64,000 nt of DNA from Streptomyces endocoffeicus (GTDB lineage: Bacteria > Actinomycetota > Actinomycetes > Streptomycetales > Streptomycetaceae). The notes beneath the pieces are model-generated. The model saw nothing but the letters and a program-made list of their open reading frames with translations, was not told where the DNA came from and did not search any database. Below are positions 49,219 through 57,821 of the stretch, in pieces; position 1 is the first letter of the stretch; each line of letters begins with the position of its first letter. Location of the stretch: assembly GCF_016741935.1 (NCBI RefSeq), contig NZ_JAERRG010000009.1, positions 342,714 through 406,713 on the forward strand. Direction: 5' to 3'. Both the position numbers and the translations under genes were made by a program.

Positions 49219-49599
49219 ATGATCCGACGCCCCTCCTGCCTCACCTCCCGCCACATCGCGGCCGTCGCGATTCTCAACTTCGGCGACCTGATCCGCGTGT
49301 GCGCGCTGATCGCGATTCCCGTCGTCATCGCCGCATGGGCCGACCCCGTCAGCGCGTGGAAGATCGACGCGCCCGCCCCGGGGCTCGCCGTGATCGCGTT
49401 CGCGCTGCAGATCCTCGTCGACAACCTCGTGCGGCTACTCGCCGCCGCCGCAGTGGTCGCCGTCGTATGGGTGACCGCAGGCGGCAGACGTGGGGGCGCG
49501 CCGACGACATACGTCACGAACAACCGCGGGTTCCTGGCAGATTGGAAATCGCATAATGGGCCGCGCCGACAACCGTGGAACGCGACAATGCGGTCATGA
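49219..49599 (+). CDS. Two-TM membrane protein, 126 aa
   Basis: GGAGG precedes the ATG by 9 bases. TM helices at VCALIAIPVVIAAWA and LVRLLAAAAVVAVVWV; a cytoplasmic tail YVTNNRGFLADWKSHNG. Resembles the small membrane proteins found beside actinobacterial plasmid transfer genes, but no family is certain. Its end overlaps the next start by four bases. Confidence 0.6.
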   Translation: MIRRPSCLTSRHIAAVAILNFGDLIRVCALIAIPVVIAAWADPVSAWKIDAPAPGLAVIAFALQILVDNLVRLLAAAAVVAVVWVTAGGRRGGAPTTYVTNNRGFLADWKSHNGPRRQPWNATMRS

Positions 49600-50054
49600 C
49601 TGCTTATCTGCTGTCGATCAACGGGGCATTCACGCGGCACGCGACGATCGACAAGGCCGGCGGGGCAGCCATCGCGGCGATTGACAGTCGCCTCGATCAG
49701 GCGACAAGCACATTCGTGCGCGATGCGAGGTACGTGAAGCGGGCGTTCGCCTCCGGAGACGTCAAGGCCGCTACGCGTGAACACGGAGAGTGGTACGGAT
49801 CCCTGGGCAGTTCCGGCGATGCCGCGATGCATGTCCGAGTGATCGAGGACGTGAACGGGAAGCTCTGGGCGGAAGCAGCAGCAGAGGCAGCCACGATCGA
49901 CGACATGGCCGAGCCGGACACGCACCGCGACACGCCGCTTGGACAGCACTTCGGCGGACTCAGTGAGGAGTCGGCTGACGCCGTGCGACGTGAGATGCAG
50001 CGCCGGGAAGACGCCGGGTTGCCCGCAGTACCTGAGATGCACTGGGAAGACTGA
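49596..50054 (+). CDS. Hypothetical protein, 152 aa
   Basis: Starts MTAYLLSINGAFTRHATID; a GTG seven codons upstream is an alternative. Helical and acidic (QATSTFVRDARYVKRAFASG, EEAA-type AEAAAEAATIDDMAEPDT). The C-terminus LSEESADAVRREMQRRE looks coiled. No family recognised. Confidence 0.6.
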   Translation: MTAYLLSINGAFTRHATIDKAGGAAIAAIDSRLDQATSTFVRDARYVKRAFASGDVKAATREHGEWYGSLGSSGDAAMHVRVIEDVNGKLWAEAAAEAATIDDMAEPDTHRDTPLGQHFGGLSEESADAVRREMQRREDAGLPAVPEMHWED

Positions 50055-50192
50055 CCGGCCGCCCCTGCGGGACCCGCTCGGCACCCCGCCTGGCAGGTCC
50101 CGCAGGGCGCCGCGGCACATCCCGAACAACCGTGGTTTCTGGCAGGCTTTCGCTCGCAGAATGGGAGCGCCGATGAACACCGGAGAGACACC

Positions 50193-50587
50193 GTGATCGA
50201 GCAGACCAGCCATCAGGACGACCGCGAGACGCGCGTACGGCGCCCCTTCGGCTATCGGCCGTACCTCGTGCCCAACGACGCGGGGCGCGTGCTCGGCGAG
50301 CTGACTGCCATGTACGCCGACGGCCAGTCGACATCGAAGGGATCGCGAAGGTTTTCAAAGCGTCTGACGACGCCGGCCGCACCTTGGAAGACGACGCCCT
50401 CGGCGTGCTCGACGCGCTGCGTGCCGAGGGCACCCTCGACGCCGCGGCGTACGAGCGGCTTCGGCGCGCCGTCGAGCGGGCAGGGGACGAGGCGGGCGTG
50501 TACGTCATGAGCACCAGCGAGCGGACAGACGAACCGGTCGGCGAGCGCGGGTTCGTCGAGAACTACACGTCACGCAAGGGGGACTGA
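50193..50587 (+). pseudogene. Frameshifted helical protein gene
   Basis: GTG start (IEQTSHQDDRETRVRRPF ... ELTAMYADG) switches frame near 50,326 to VDIEGIAKVFKASDDAGRTL and VYVMSTSERTDEPVGE, stop 50587. GGCCAGTC there would become GGCCCAGTC with one added C, restoring one frame of about 131 aa. Repaired, it is a helical acidic protein of unknown role. Confidence 0.6.
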
Positions 50588-50592
50588 CCGGC

Positions 50593-50709
50593 GTGTCCCG
50601 GCTGACACCGGAACAGGCGGCCGACCGGCTCGGCATCGCCGACGAGTACGTCGACGTGTTCCCCCGGCCGGGGGCGACGGAAGCAGGCGGCCTCAGCTCT
50701 CCTCGCTGA
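50593..50709 (+). CDS. Small protein, 38 aa
   Basis: GTG start with GGGGGA upstream: SRLTPEQAADRLGIADEYVD then VFPRPGATEAGG. A short HTH-like helix pair. It overlaps the end of the convergent gene at 50693 by 17 bases. Confidence 0.5.
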   Translation: MSRLTPEQAADRLGIADEYVDVFPRPGATEAGGLSSPR

Positions 50710-50884
50710 TCTCGATCAGGTGGGTGCGGATCGCGCCTATCGGGTCCGGCGCCTGCACCCTCAGGCACACCGGCTCGCCGGGCACGGGCGGGATCGGTTC
50801 GACGGTGAGGATGTCGCTGTACTGTGTGCCAGCCTTCTTGTTCAGCGCGGTATGGATCAGTGTGCGCAGTTCGATAGGGCTCAT
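50693..50884 (-). CDS. Small protein, 63 aa
   Basis: GGGAGCGCTG precedes the ATG. One helix (IELRTLIHTALNKKAG) then strands (DILTVEPIPPVPGEPVCLRV). Start overlaps the upstream stop (TGATG). Function unknown. Confidence 0.6.
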   Translation of the reverse strand: MSPIELRTLIHTALNKKAGTQYSDILTVEPIPPVPGEPVCLRVQAPDPIGAIRTHLIEISEES

Positions 50885-51285
50885 CAGCGCTCCCGGATCT
50901 GCGCGGTCTCGGCGACGGTCAGGAAGTACGCCGGAAGCGTGTCGGCCCCCGTCATCATCGCCCGGTACATTCGGTGGGTGCCGTCGATCAGGAGCTGGGC
51001 GGGCTTGCCGTCGAACTCCATGAGCCCGATGATGACGGGCGTGCCGAGGTCGGTCTGCATCGCGTGGTCGACGTTGAAGTGGGACTGGTCGGGTCCGAAG
51101 ATCGGGCACCAGGGCTGGCCGTCGTGGTCGGGACGCAGCAGGTCCAGGTGGTAGGCGCTGACCCAGTCGGCGACGCTGGTTAGCTTGAACCCGCGCGGGG
51201 CCGCCTCGATAATGTCCCAGGCCTTGTCGATGTCGAAGACCCACGCGCCGTAGCGGAAGGTCTGGCGTTCGTTGGTCGCGGTCAT
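50884..51285 (-). CDS. ParB-like-fold hypothetical protein
   Basis: 133 aa; CGAGGAGAACTGACC precedes the ATG. Contains GLMEFDGKPAQLLIDGTHRMYRA, where DGTHR resembles the ParB/sulfiredoxin D-G-x-H-R phosphate-binding motif. The family relation is an inference from that motif only. It leads a short operon with the 63-aa gene. Confidence 0.6.
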   Translation of the reverse strand: MTATNERQTFRYGAWVFDIDKAWDIIEAAPRGFKLTSVADWVSAYHLDLLRPDHDGQPWCPIFGPDQSHFNVDHAMQTDLGTPVIIGLMEFDGKPAQLLIDGTHRMYRAMMTGADTLPAYFLTVAETAQIRER

Positions 51286-51287
51286 GG

Positions 51288-51829
51288 TCAGTTCTCCTCG
51301 CGGTAGGTGTGGGCACGCCCTTCTGGAGGGCCGCGTACGCCTCGTCCCTGTAGCGGGCCCACTGGTCGGCGTGGAGTGTCCTCAGTAGCCCGTCGGCGGC
51401 TTCGTCCGCCTTCGCCCATAGGGCGTCGTCGCGGTGGTGTTCGTTACGCTCCTTGAGCGCCTGCCGGCGACGGGCCGTCATGAAGTACGTGGTCCGCGCC
51501 TGCGCACCGCCGAAGCAGTGACCCACCTCGGCCCACTCCCACGCCTGGTGACCGACGATGAGCCCGTCGATCTCCATCCGGTCCAGGAGGCGTTCGGTGG
51601 CCGGGTAGTCGATCACCTTGCGGTCCCAGGTGATGGCCTCGTGCCTGCGCTGGTCGGGCGACACCATGGCGTACAGGCGGGCCGCCGCGACCAGCAGGTG
51701 GGCGCGGGTGAGGGCGTGATGGCGGGCGGTGTCCAGGATGACCAGGAGCTGTTCCTTGGTCGGGACCGGCTTCTCTGCGGGGATGGGGCCGGGGTCGCCG
51801 TCGACCGGGTACCGGCGGGCGCGCCTCAT
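51288..51829 (-). CDS. Hypothetical protein, probable 3' frameshift
   Basis: Well-formed helical protein from 51829 (KEQLLVILDTARHHALTRAH, ERLLDRMEIDGLIVGHQAWEW). Near 51,322 the frame loses sense, while the next frame gives AHTYREEN and a stop at 51288 just before the neighbour's ribosome-binding site. GGCGTG would keep frame as GGCCGTG. Function unknown. Confidence 0.6.
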
Positions 51830-52341
51830 CGCTTCACCCCGAAGGGCAGGTACTGCGAGCGCTGAGAGCGCATGTCGCCCACCACGGACCAGCGCTCATG
51901 CGGCCGGTGGGTGTCGGGGTTGGGCGGCGGGTTGTACGGCGGGTTGGGGTCGACGGTCGCCAGCACCCACACGTCCATGTAGGCGCCGGGGTCCACCCGG
52001 CCGTAGCGGACGGTGGGCCGGTCGGCACCGGGGGCATAGCTGGTGCCGTAGCCGTAGGTGATCCGCCCGGCGAGTTCGTTGCGCAGGGCCATCGGCTCGG
52101 TGAAGTGCTCCAGTGGCTGGCCCGGCTTACCCAGCTCCGGAAAGAACTGCGCGAAGTAGTTCGCGTAGACCATCCCCGCCGGGGACGTGGACTGCCCGGT
52201 GGCTGTGTTCCACCAGCCGCTGCCCGGCCGCGACACCCAGTGCAGGTCGTGTGAGTAGGGGCCGTTGTCGCAGCGCTCGCGCGTGAAGGGGTGCGTCACG
52301 CGGCACCCGTCCAGCGCGCGGCGCGTCACCAGGAGGTTCAC
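51826..52341 (-). CDS. Hypothetical protein, 171 aa
   Basis: GTG start overlapping the upstream stop. Aromatic-rich (VSRPGSGWWNTATGQ, YANYFAQFFPELGKPGQPL, MDVWVLATVDPNPPYNPPP). No TM. Family unknown; coupled to both neighbours. Confidence 0.65.
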   Translation of the reverse strand: MNLLVTRRALDGCRVTHPFTRERCDNGPYSHDLHWVSRPGSGWWNTATGQSTSPAGMVYANYFAQFFPELGKPGQPLEHFTEPMALRNELAGRITYGYGTSYAPGADRPTVRYGRVDPGAYMDVWVLATVDPNPPYNPPPNPDTHRPHERWSVVGDMRSQRSQYLPFGVKR

Positions 52342-53048
52342 CGGTCGGCCTCGTCTCGGGCGCGGCCCTCGCCCTGGGCGGCGCGGAGCTCGGCGAGGCT
52401 GATCAGGTTGCCGTTCACTTGAAGATCTCCTCTTTCTCGTCGTTTGTTGGCGGAAGCGATCAAGTGGCAGTACGCGTCGCCGCAGTTCTCGCAGGAGTCG
52501 CAGTGGTTCTTGCAGTGGTGGCTGCTGCCCTGGAGGGCCTCGGCGAACGCGGCGCGAACCTGCTCGGGGAAGCGCGGGTCGGCGGAGTGCTCGTACATCG
52601 AGCAGGCCCAGGCATGGTCTTCACCGGACCGGCCGCCGTCGATGGTGTGGTGATGGATGTTGTGCCGCAGCAGTGCGTCGGTCCGGATGCCGTCGATGAA
52701 GGTGGCGGTGTCGGGGTTGCCGTCGGAGTCGACGTAGGTGATGACGTCGATCCGCGGACGCCGCATGTAGGTTTCCGGCTTCTCGGCCATCGCCTCGACG
52801 GCACGGAAGATCGGTGGGTACATGACGCGGGCCGGGGCGCCGCCGCAGTTGGAGCAGTTCGCGACGATCTCCACGCTGTCCCCGTGGGTGCCGACGCCGG
52901 TCAGGGCCAACTTGTGGGGCTCGTACTTCTTGGTGCGGACGTCGAAGTACAGCGGGATGCGGACCTCGATCGTGCCGTCACAGGTGTAGAGCTGGCCGTG
53001 GCCGTCGCGGAGCTGCCGCCCGCAATCCATCTTCTCGTAGCCGGACAT
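52338..53048 (-). CDS. Zinc-finger hypothetical protein, 236 aa
   Basis: AGAGGAG precedes the ATG. N-terminal CGRQL ... YTCDG and CSNCGGAP, and a C-terminal HCKNHCDSCENCGDAYCHL cluster give at least two zinc sites. IDVITYVDSDGNPDTATFIDG is a beta-rich middle. No named family. Confidence 0.65.
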   Translation of the reverse strand: MSGYEKMDCGRQLRDGHGQLYTCDGTIEVRIPLYFDVRTKKYEPHKLALTGVGTHGDSVEIVANCSNCGGAPARVMYPPIFRAVEAMAEKPETYMRRPRIDVITYVDSDGNPDTATFIDGIRTDALLRHNIHHHTIDGGRSGEDHAWACSMYEHSADPRFPEQVRAAFAEALQGSSHHCKNHCDSCENCGDAYCHLIASANKRRERGDLQVNGNLISLAELRAAQGEGRARDEADR

Positions 53049-53166
53049 CGTTTTCTCCTCTGACATGAAAAGGGCCGACAGTCCCGGAATCGGGGCCATC
53101 GGCCAGTGAATCGTTACGCCAAAAAGGCGAGGTAAAAGGTGCGCCTATAAGCATCGCCCAGCCGGC

Positions 53167-53652
53167 CTATACCAGGCCCTTCTCCTTGAGCACGGCCTGG
53201 GCGAGCTGCATCGCCACGGCCGGGTCGTCCCAGGATCCGGGCAGCCCCTCCTCGCCGGACCGCGTCGAGATCAGCAGCGCGAGAGACACAGCGTCGGGCT
53301 TGCAGTTGATCGCGCGGAAGGCGGCCATCGGCGCGGCCTTCTCACACAGCGCCTTCACGTGCTTGTCGTCGATCTCGTCGAGACCGCGGTAGATCTTCTC
53401 GACGAACACGGAGTCGAGCACGGACACGATGCCGCCGATGTGCTCCCAGCCGCCCGGGATCGCGGCCTGGAGCAGGGCATCGACTCCTGCGAGGCAGCCG
53501 TCCCGAAGGCCGTCCAGCGTGTACTCCTGAATCTCGGGAACATCGCTGCACTCGTCGGGCTTGTCGAAGACCGACGTCCTGTAGCTGTTGTCCTGTATGA
53601 CGTAGATGCGCCAGTCACCCAGCTTGGGCTGCTGCTCGCTCCCTTCCGGCAT
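53167..53652 (-). CDS. Hypothetical protein, 161 aa
   Basis: Mixed alpha/beta (DWRIYVIQDNSYRTSVFDKP, IGGIVSVLDSVFVEKIYRG). No good ribosome-binding site is visible before the ATG. Function unknown. Confidence 0.55.
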   Translation of the reverse strand: MPEGSEQQPKLGDWRIYVIQDNSYRTSVFDKPDECSDVPEIQEYTLDGLRDGCLAGVDALLQAAIPGGWEHIGGIVSVLDSVFVEKIYRGLDEIDDKHVKALCEKAAPMAAFRAINCKPDAVSLALLISTRSGEEGLPGSWDDPAVAMQLAQAVLKEKGLV

Positions 53653-53707
53653 AGCAAAAGCGGCCCGCCGAACGGTGAGCCGCTGAGTTGTTGTGGCGTC
53701 CTTGGGT

Positions 53708-54016
53708 CTACTGTTCTTCGTGACAGAGCCCGTTGTCGATCAGGTACGTCTTGTCGGCAGTGAGCTGCCGGATCTTCTCGATATAGCTGGAGCTGGTCCT
53801 GGCCCGTGCTGCGGCTGCGTCCGTGATGATCCTCATTGAGGACTGCCATTCTTCTGCGCTTCCTTCTGCCTGGTGCGCCTGCTGTAGTCGTCCGATCAGG
53901 CGGTAGGACCGCACGAGATCCTGGGCCAAGTCGCTCGGTGCGGGAAGCAGCATGTGGTGGAGGCTGCCCCACGGCGTGGTGAGCAGCGCGGTCGCGCTGA
54001 CAACGGCGATCTTCAT
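53708..54016 (-). CDS. Helical hypothetical protein, 102 aa
   Basis: GAGGAG lies 9-14 bases upstream of the ATG. Mostly helical (LAQDLVRSYRLIGRLQQAHQ, SSYIEKIRQLTADKTYLI). Family unknown. It follows the 32-aa frameshifted gene. Confidence 0.6.
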   Translation of the reverse strand: MKIAVVSATALLTTPWGSLHHMLLPAPSDLAQDLVRSYRLIGRLQQAHQAEGSAEEWQSSMRIITDAAAARARTSSSYIEKIRQLTADKTYLIDNGLCHEEQ

Positions 54017-54019
54017 TGG

Positions 54020-54117
54020 TCAGGGGCTCCTCTTGAAGATGAAGACGCGCCCGTTCCCCTGGACGAAGGCCTCGTCCTCCCTGAGCACGTAGCCAGGTGC
54101 TCCTCCACGTCGCTCAC
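54020..54117 (-). pseudogene. Small gene with one-base deletion, about 32 aa
   Basis: GTG start with AGGAGGGG upstream, overlapping the previous stop. Frame 1 gives SDVEEHLA, then frame 3 gives YVLREDEAFVQGNGRVFIFK. GGCTAC at about 54,092 would be GGCCTAC with one added C, making one clean frame ending at 54020. The 98-nt length is one short of a multiple of three. Confidence 0.65.
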
Positions 54118-54566
54118 CGGTGCCCCTCCTGCTCGATGATCGCTGCCAGCGTCAGCTCGGCCCACTGCTTCTTGACGTTCTCCACTCCGAGCTTGGAGTT
54201 CGGGTAGCCCTCGTGCGGGTTCGGCACGTTCTCGCGGATCGTCATTCTGCCGATACGCGAGCCGTCGCTGAGGCTGAACCGGTGGCCGTCGAACTCGGTG
54301 TACTCGCACGCCTCGGTCGACTCGCAGTTGCAGACGCTCGTGATGCTGTCGGCGAAGATGTTGTTGCCCTTGAGGCTCTCTCCGAAGTACTTCACGGCCA
54401 GGGAGCGACGGACCTCGCCGAACACGTCCAGTGACATGTTGTGCTCGTCGGCGTACTTCTCCAGCAGGACCACGTCCGTCTTGCGCTCCGCGGTCTCGTC
54501 CTGCCCCAGGCCGCCACGCGGGTCCCGGTAGTGCCAGACCACTTCAACCGTTCGAGCCAGGCTCAC
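54114..54566 (-). CDS. Hypothetical protein, 150 aa
   Basis: GTG start overlapping the previous stop. LLEKYADEHNMSLDVFGEVR, then CNCESTEACEYTEFDGHRFS with three Cys, then a helical end. Strand-rich N-terminus (RTVEVVWHYRDPRGG). Function unknown. Confidence 0.65.
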   Translation of the reverse strand: MSLARTVEVVWHYRDPRGGLGQDETAERKTDVVLLEKYADEHNMSLDVFGEVRRSLAVKYFGESLKGNNIFADSITSVCNCESTEACEYTEFDGHRFSLSDGSRIGRMTIRENVPNPHEGYPNSKLGVENVKKQWAELTLAAIIEQEGHR

Positions 54567-55099
54567 TTCTCCGCTTCCTTCCAGTAGATTCGCAGGATCT
54601 TGCCGGTGCTCATGCCGGTGCACGTGATGATGTGAACGGTCTCTTCGTTCGGACCCTCGACGTTGAAGGTACGGCGAAAGTAGCCGTCGTAGGTGTCCTC
54701 GACGCAGGAGTTCCGGAACTGCCTCTCGGTGATGACGTGAGGGTAGCCGCCCTCCGAATACGGCTTGGCCATGAAGATCCGGCCGGCCGAAGCGAACCCC
54801 GGAATCGGCGTCCAGGTCTTGTCCCACGCTTGCCACGCCTGGTGGACGGGCTCGGCGTTCTCGTTGAGGCGGATACGGATCAGCGGGAACCCGGGCCAGC
54901 GCAGCCCGTCCACCCCGTGCTCGACCACGCACTCGTCGCACCAGGGGTAGCCGCCCGCGTAGACGTGGGAGGGGACGACCAGATCGCCGCCGCACTTCGT
55001 GCAGTGGGCGTACTTCCCTGGCCGCACCGCCTGACCCTTGGACTTCGCGATGCGCCGCAGTTCTACGGCGCGGTCGCGGAAATTTTTGGCGTGCCTCAT
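54563..55099 (-). CDS. Hypothetical protein with zinc ribbon, 178 aa
   Basis: Starts MRHAKNFRDRAVELRRIA. HCTKCGGDL and WCDECVVEHG form a zinc ribbon early on. The rest is beta-rich (GRIFMAKPYSEGGYPHVIT, HIITCTGMSTGKILRIYW). No ribosome-binding site is evident; the frame is open for 70 codons upstream through a tRNA-like element. Confidence 0.6.
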   Translation of the reverse strand: MRHAKNFRDRAVELRRIAKSKGQAVRPGKYAHCTKCGGDLVVPSHVYAGGYPWCDECVVEHGVDGLRWPGFPLIRIRLNENAEPVHQAWQAWDKTWTPIPGFASAGRIFMAKPYSEGGYPHVITERQFRNSCVEDTYDGYFRRTFNVEGPNEETVHIITCTGMSTGKILRIYWKEAEK

Positions 55100-55249
55100 G
55101 GCGGACTGCCATCCGCCGGTCGGATTACTTGTCAGGCGGCAGTTTCGTGCGGCTATAAGTCGCTCTCGCGCATACGCGATACACAGGTTCGCACGCTGCG
55201 CCTCGTTGTACCCCAATTCCCCTCCTCTATTGAATTCGAATACCTGCGT

Positions 55250-55304
55250 GCCCCGTTCCGGGGTCGAACCGGAACCGCACCCACGTTCACGGTGCGTACG
55301 GGGT
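55250..55304 (-). ncRNA. tRNA-like three-stem element without D-arm
   Basis: Minus strand: terminal stem ACCCCGT/ACGGGGC (55298-55304 with 55250-55256, one A-C at the end), a 6-bp hairpin CGCACC/GGTGCG with 9-base loop (55276-55296) and a T-arm-like GTTCCGG-TTCGA-CCCCGGAAC hairpin (55255-55275). Only one base separates the first two stems. Same plan as 31040-31096. Confidence 0.45.
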
Positions 55305-55364
55305 ACCACCGTCAGTCGCGAGGATGTACTGCGGCCACTCGTGGTCGTAGAGGAACTGCCCGGC

Positions 55365-55565
55365 TCATTCCTTGGATTGGAATCCGGGGTTGCGGGAAAC
55401 GCTGTCGCCTCTGTTCGGCCGGGCCACCCACGTTGCGGTGCCGTCCGCGAGCCGGTGTTCCCACACGTATCCGTGGACCTCGTCGTGGTCGGCGACGCCG
55501 ACGACGAGGAAACCGGACGTGTAGCTGTTGGCGGCGTCGATGAACTCGATGTTCTCAGTGAGCAT
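55365..55565 (-). CDS. Small protein, 66 aa
   Basis: GGAGGCGTG precedes the ATG, which overlaps the previous stop. Beta-rich (GFLVVGVADHDEVHGYVWEH, ADGTATWVARPNRG). Function unknown. Confidence 0.65.
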   Translation of the reverse strand: MLTENIEFIDAANSYTSGFLVVGVADHDEVHGYVWEHRLADGTATWVARPNRGDSVSRNPGFQSKE

Positions 55566-55936
55566 CACGCCTCCGCGCTGGGGTAGATGCGGTTCTGGTG
55601 AATGCGGAGGCCGACCGGCCCCCAGACACCCGCGAGTTCCTGCACCGACTCGGAGGACACCAGCCGCTGCGGTGTCCACCCGATCACGTCGCGGAACGTT
55701 CCCTCCACACTCCACAGGCGCACGTAGTGCTCGCCGCGCGTCCACGTCGCGAACGGGCGGGAGCCCGACTCGTTCACCAGGTTGTGGAACTGGAAGGACA
55801 CCGTCCGGGTGCCGCTGCCCTCGGTGTTGTCGATCACCTCGACCTGCGGGCAAAGCCGCTGCTTGAGCCAGTGATCGCTGTAGGCCAGGGCCTGCTCCCG
55901 GATCTCGCCGGTCAACGCGCTGCCAGCTAGCGTCAG
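55565..55936 (-). CDS. Hypothetical protein, about 123 aa
   Basis: Convincing beta-rich body (SFQFHNLVNESGSRPFATWT, GPVGLRIHQNRIYPSAEA). The N-terminus is unclear: CTG at 55936 is the only in-frame start near LTLAGSALTGEIREQ, while a GTG at 55949 in another frame overlaps the previous stop, so a frameshift is possible. Confidence 0.55.
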   Translation of the reverse strand: MTLAGSALTGEIREQALAYSDHWLKQRLCPQVEVIDNTEGSGTRTVSFQFHNLVNESGSRPFATWTRGEHYVRLWSVEGTFRDVIGWTPQRLVSSESVQELAGVWGPVGLRIHQNRIYPSAEA

Positions 55937-56145
55937 CGTGTAGGCGCACGGGAGCGGCCGGTGAACCGAAAGCCGGGAAGGTCCATGAACTGCCTGTGCA
56001 CGATGCCCTCGTACACCCAGTGCTGCTTGTCGCCCCGATAGGACCCCAAGATCTCGATGCGCACCTTCTCGCCGCAGGGCCTGGCCCGAAGGCCGGGCTG
56101 GGGGCGACAGGTGCCGCATAGGGGAGGACGGCATCCGCTGCTCAT
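55933..56145 (-). CDS. Small zinc-like protein, 70 aa
   Basis: MSSGCRPPLCGTCRPQPGLR gives CxxxxCxxC; then RIEILGSYRGDKQHWVYEGI. Weak ribosome-binding site. Coupled to neighbours by overlap. Function unknown. Confidence 0.55.
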   Translation of the reverse strand: MSSGCRPPLCGTCRPQPGLRARPCGEKVRIEILGSYRGDKQHWVYEGIVHRQFMDLPGFRFTGRSRAPTR

Positions 56146-56159
56146 CGACCGGCGGGCTT

Positions 56160-56402
56160 TCAGATCTCCCGGCCCTCGCAAAGTCCGTCCACCACTCCGA
56201 GGATCTGAAGGTGCTTGGCGAGGTTGAACGCCTCGTCGGCCACGCGCTCCAGCTCCTCGCGGATTCCGCGCGGGTTGTCCCCCTCCCGCTTGAGCTGCTT
56301 CCATGCCTCGATCGCCGATCGCAGGGCATCGGCCTTGCCCTTGAGGATGTTGCGACTCTCCTCGGAGATCACCCGGTCACCGGCGACCGCGAGAGCCGTC
56401 AT
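56160..56402 (-). CDS. Helical protein, 80 aa
   Basis: MTALAVAGDRVISEESRNIL then EAWKQLKREGDNPRGIREEL: an almost all-helix, charged small protein. Ribosome-binding site weak. Function unknown. Confidence 0.6.
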   Translation of the reverse strand: MTALAVAGDRVISEESRNILKGKADALRSAIEAWKQLKREGDNPRGIREELERVADEAFNLAKHLQILGVVDGLCEGREI

Positions 56403-56452
56403 CTGCGGTGATCGGTCTGCATCCCGGGCTTGGCGTGCCAGGCGTCCGGGAG

Positions 56453-56623
56453 TCAGCCGCCCTCGCGGGCCGCCTGGTCGATCGCACCGAAGTGCTCCAG
56501 GAATCCGCTCTGAACCGGCGTCAGCTTCACGCCTCGGCCTTGAGTGGTGCGGAGCGCTGCCAGCATGCCGGTCAGCACGTTGTGCGATCCGTTGGCGTCG
56601 TACGGCTCGGAGACTGCGGGCAT
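56453..56623 (-). CDS. Small protein, 56 aa
   Basis: GAGAGG lies ten bases before the ATG (MPAVSEPYDANGSHN). Two helices (LTGMLAALRTTQGRG, SGFLEHFGAIDQAAREG). Starts 15 bases after the preceding gene. Confidence 0.6.
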   Translation of the reverse strand: MPAVSEPYDANGSHNVLTGMLAALRTTQGRGVKLTPVQSGFLEHFGAIDQAAREGG

Positions 56624-56637
56624 GGGTGTTTTCCCTC

Positions 56638-57339
56638 TCATGTCGTGGGCTTGGCCTCACGGAACTTGATCTGACCCTTGACCTGGACCTCGTGGCCTTG
56701 CGGCGCATCGGCCGGCACGTGGGTGCCGCAGGTGGTGCAGGTGAACGTGTGCTTCTCCCAGGGCTGTTCGCAGTAGAAGCAGGGGTCGTTGTCGTACTGC
56801 GGCGTGGGCATCAGCACGATGCGCTGCGGGTTGCCCTCGGCGTGCACGGTGGCGTAGTCATGCGGGAACATCGCGGCGGCCTGGCGGACGTTGTCCTCCG
56901 TGATGAACTCCGGGTGCGACAGGCCCCACTCGCGCAACTTCCTGGCGATCTCTCGGGCCAGGGCCTGCGGCAGCTCGTAGTTGTCACGCACCCACCGGGT
57001 CAGACCGGCCTCGGTCGGGGGCTTCTCCCCGAGCTTCAGCCACTTGCCGCACTTGTTATCGGTGCAGCACTCGTCGGCGATGACGCCGGGCTCTCCGTCC
57101 GGCAGCCCGGTCAGCTCGGTCTGGCACTGCTGCTCCGTGATCGGCATCGGGAAGTCGCCGGAGTCGTAGGAGTGCTGGTTGTCGATGTCGATGCCGAGGT
57201 TCTGGGCCGCACGCCGGATGGCGTCCTCGTGTGGCTTGCCCCTCTGCACTGTGATGCCGCTTGCTCGCATTGCCTTGACTGTGCAACTCGGGCACAAATT
57301 CTCGGCCGCGTAGCTGTAACCGACGATTCCGCCAATCAT
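56638..57339 (-). CDS. Zinc-finger hypothetical protein, 233 aa
   Basis: CPSCTVKAM near the N-terminus, ADECCTDNKCGK in the middle, and CFYCEQPWEKHTFTCTTCGTH at the C-terminus: three Cys groups. The helical middle resembles a small enzyme-like domain but has no known motif. ATG overlaps the upstream stop (ATGA). Confidence 0.65.
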   Translation of the reverse strand: MIGGIVGYSYAAENLCPSCTVKAMRASGITVQRGKPHEDAIRRAAQNLGIDIDNQHSYDSGDFPMPITEQQCQTELTGLPDGEPGVIADECCTDNKCGKWLKLGEKPPTEAGLTRWVRDNYELPQALAREIARKLREWGLSHPEFITEDNVRQAAAMFPHDYATVHAEGNPQRIVLMPTPQYDNDPCFYCEQPWEKHTFTCTTCGTHVPADAPQGHEVQVKGQIKFREAKPTT

Positions 57340-57797
57340 GCTTCCGCCCCCAGCCATCCGTTCATCCGCCGCCCCAGGCTGACCACCAGGGCGTCCGGGG
57401 CAACGTGGCCCACCTCGTACAGGCTCAGGCGAGTCTCCAGGATGCGAGTTCTCCACCGGCCGGACAGATCCTCGAATGTGGCACCGACAATTTCGCCGGG
57501 CAGTGCGAACTCACCGCCCACCAGGCAGGCTTCGGAGCCATCCCGCGTGAACTCACGCAGCGCCACCAGGGTCTCTCCGCCATAGCGAACGACATACCGG
57601 TGCGCTGTGCGCTCGTGGCTCAGAAGTGCGGCCGGAAGCGGGATGCGCAGCAGCGCCGACTCGATCGTGCGAGTCACGAACGCGGCTGTGAGTTCCATGG
57701 CGGGGAGTTCAGGCACCAGGCGTGCCAAGTCCTGCACGTTCACGTCCATGGAGCGCAGGACGAATTCCGATGGGAAGCCCTGGTTGGGCGTGGTCAT
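57336..57797 (-). CDS. Hypothetical protein, 153 aa
   Basis: GAGAGGACACCTCAC precedes the ATG at 57797. Alpha/beta (DVNVQDLARLVPELPAMELT, FTRDGSEACLVGGEFALPGE). No known domain. Coupled to the 233-aa gene. Confidence 0.65.
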   Translation of the reverse strand: MTTPNQGFPSEFVLRSMDVNVQDLARLVPELPAMELTAAFVTRTIESALLRIPLPAALLSHERTAHRYVVRYGGETLVALREFTRDGSEACLVGGEFALPGEIVGATFEDLSGRWRTRILETRLSLYEVGHVAPDALVVSLGRRMNGWLGAEA

Positions 57798-57821
57798 GTG
57801 AGGTGTCCTCTCGCTCATACG

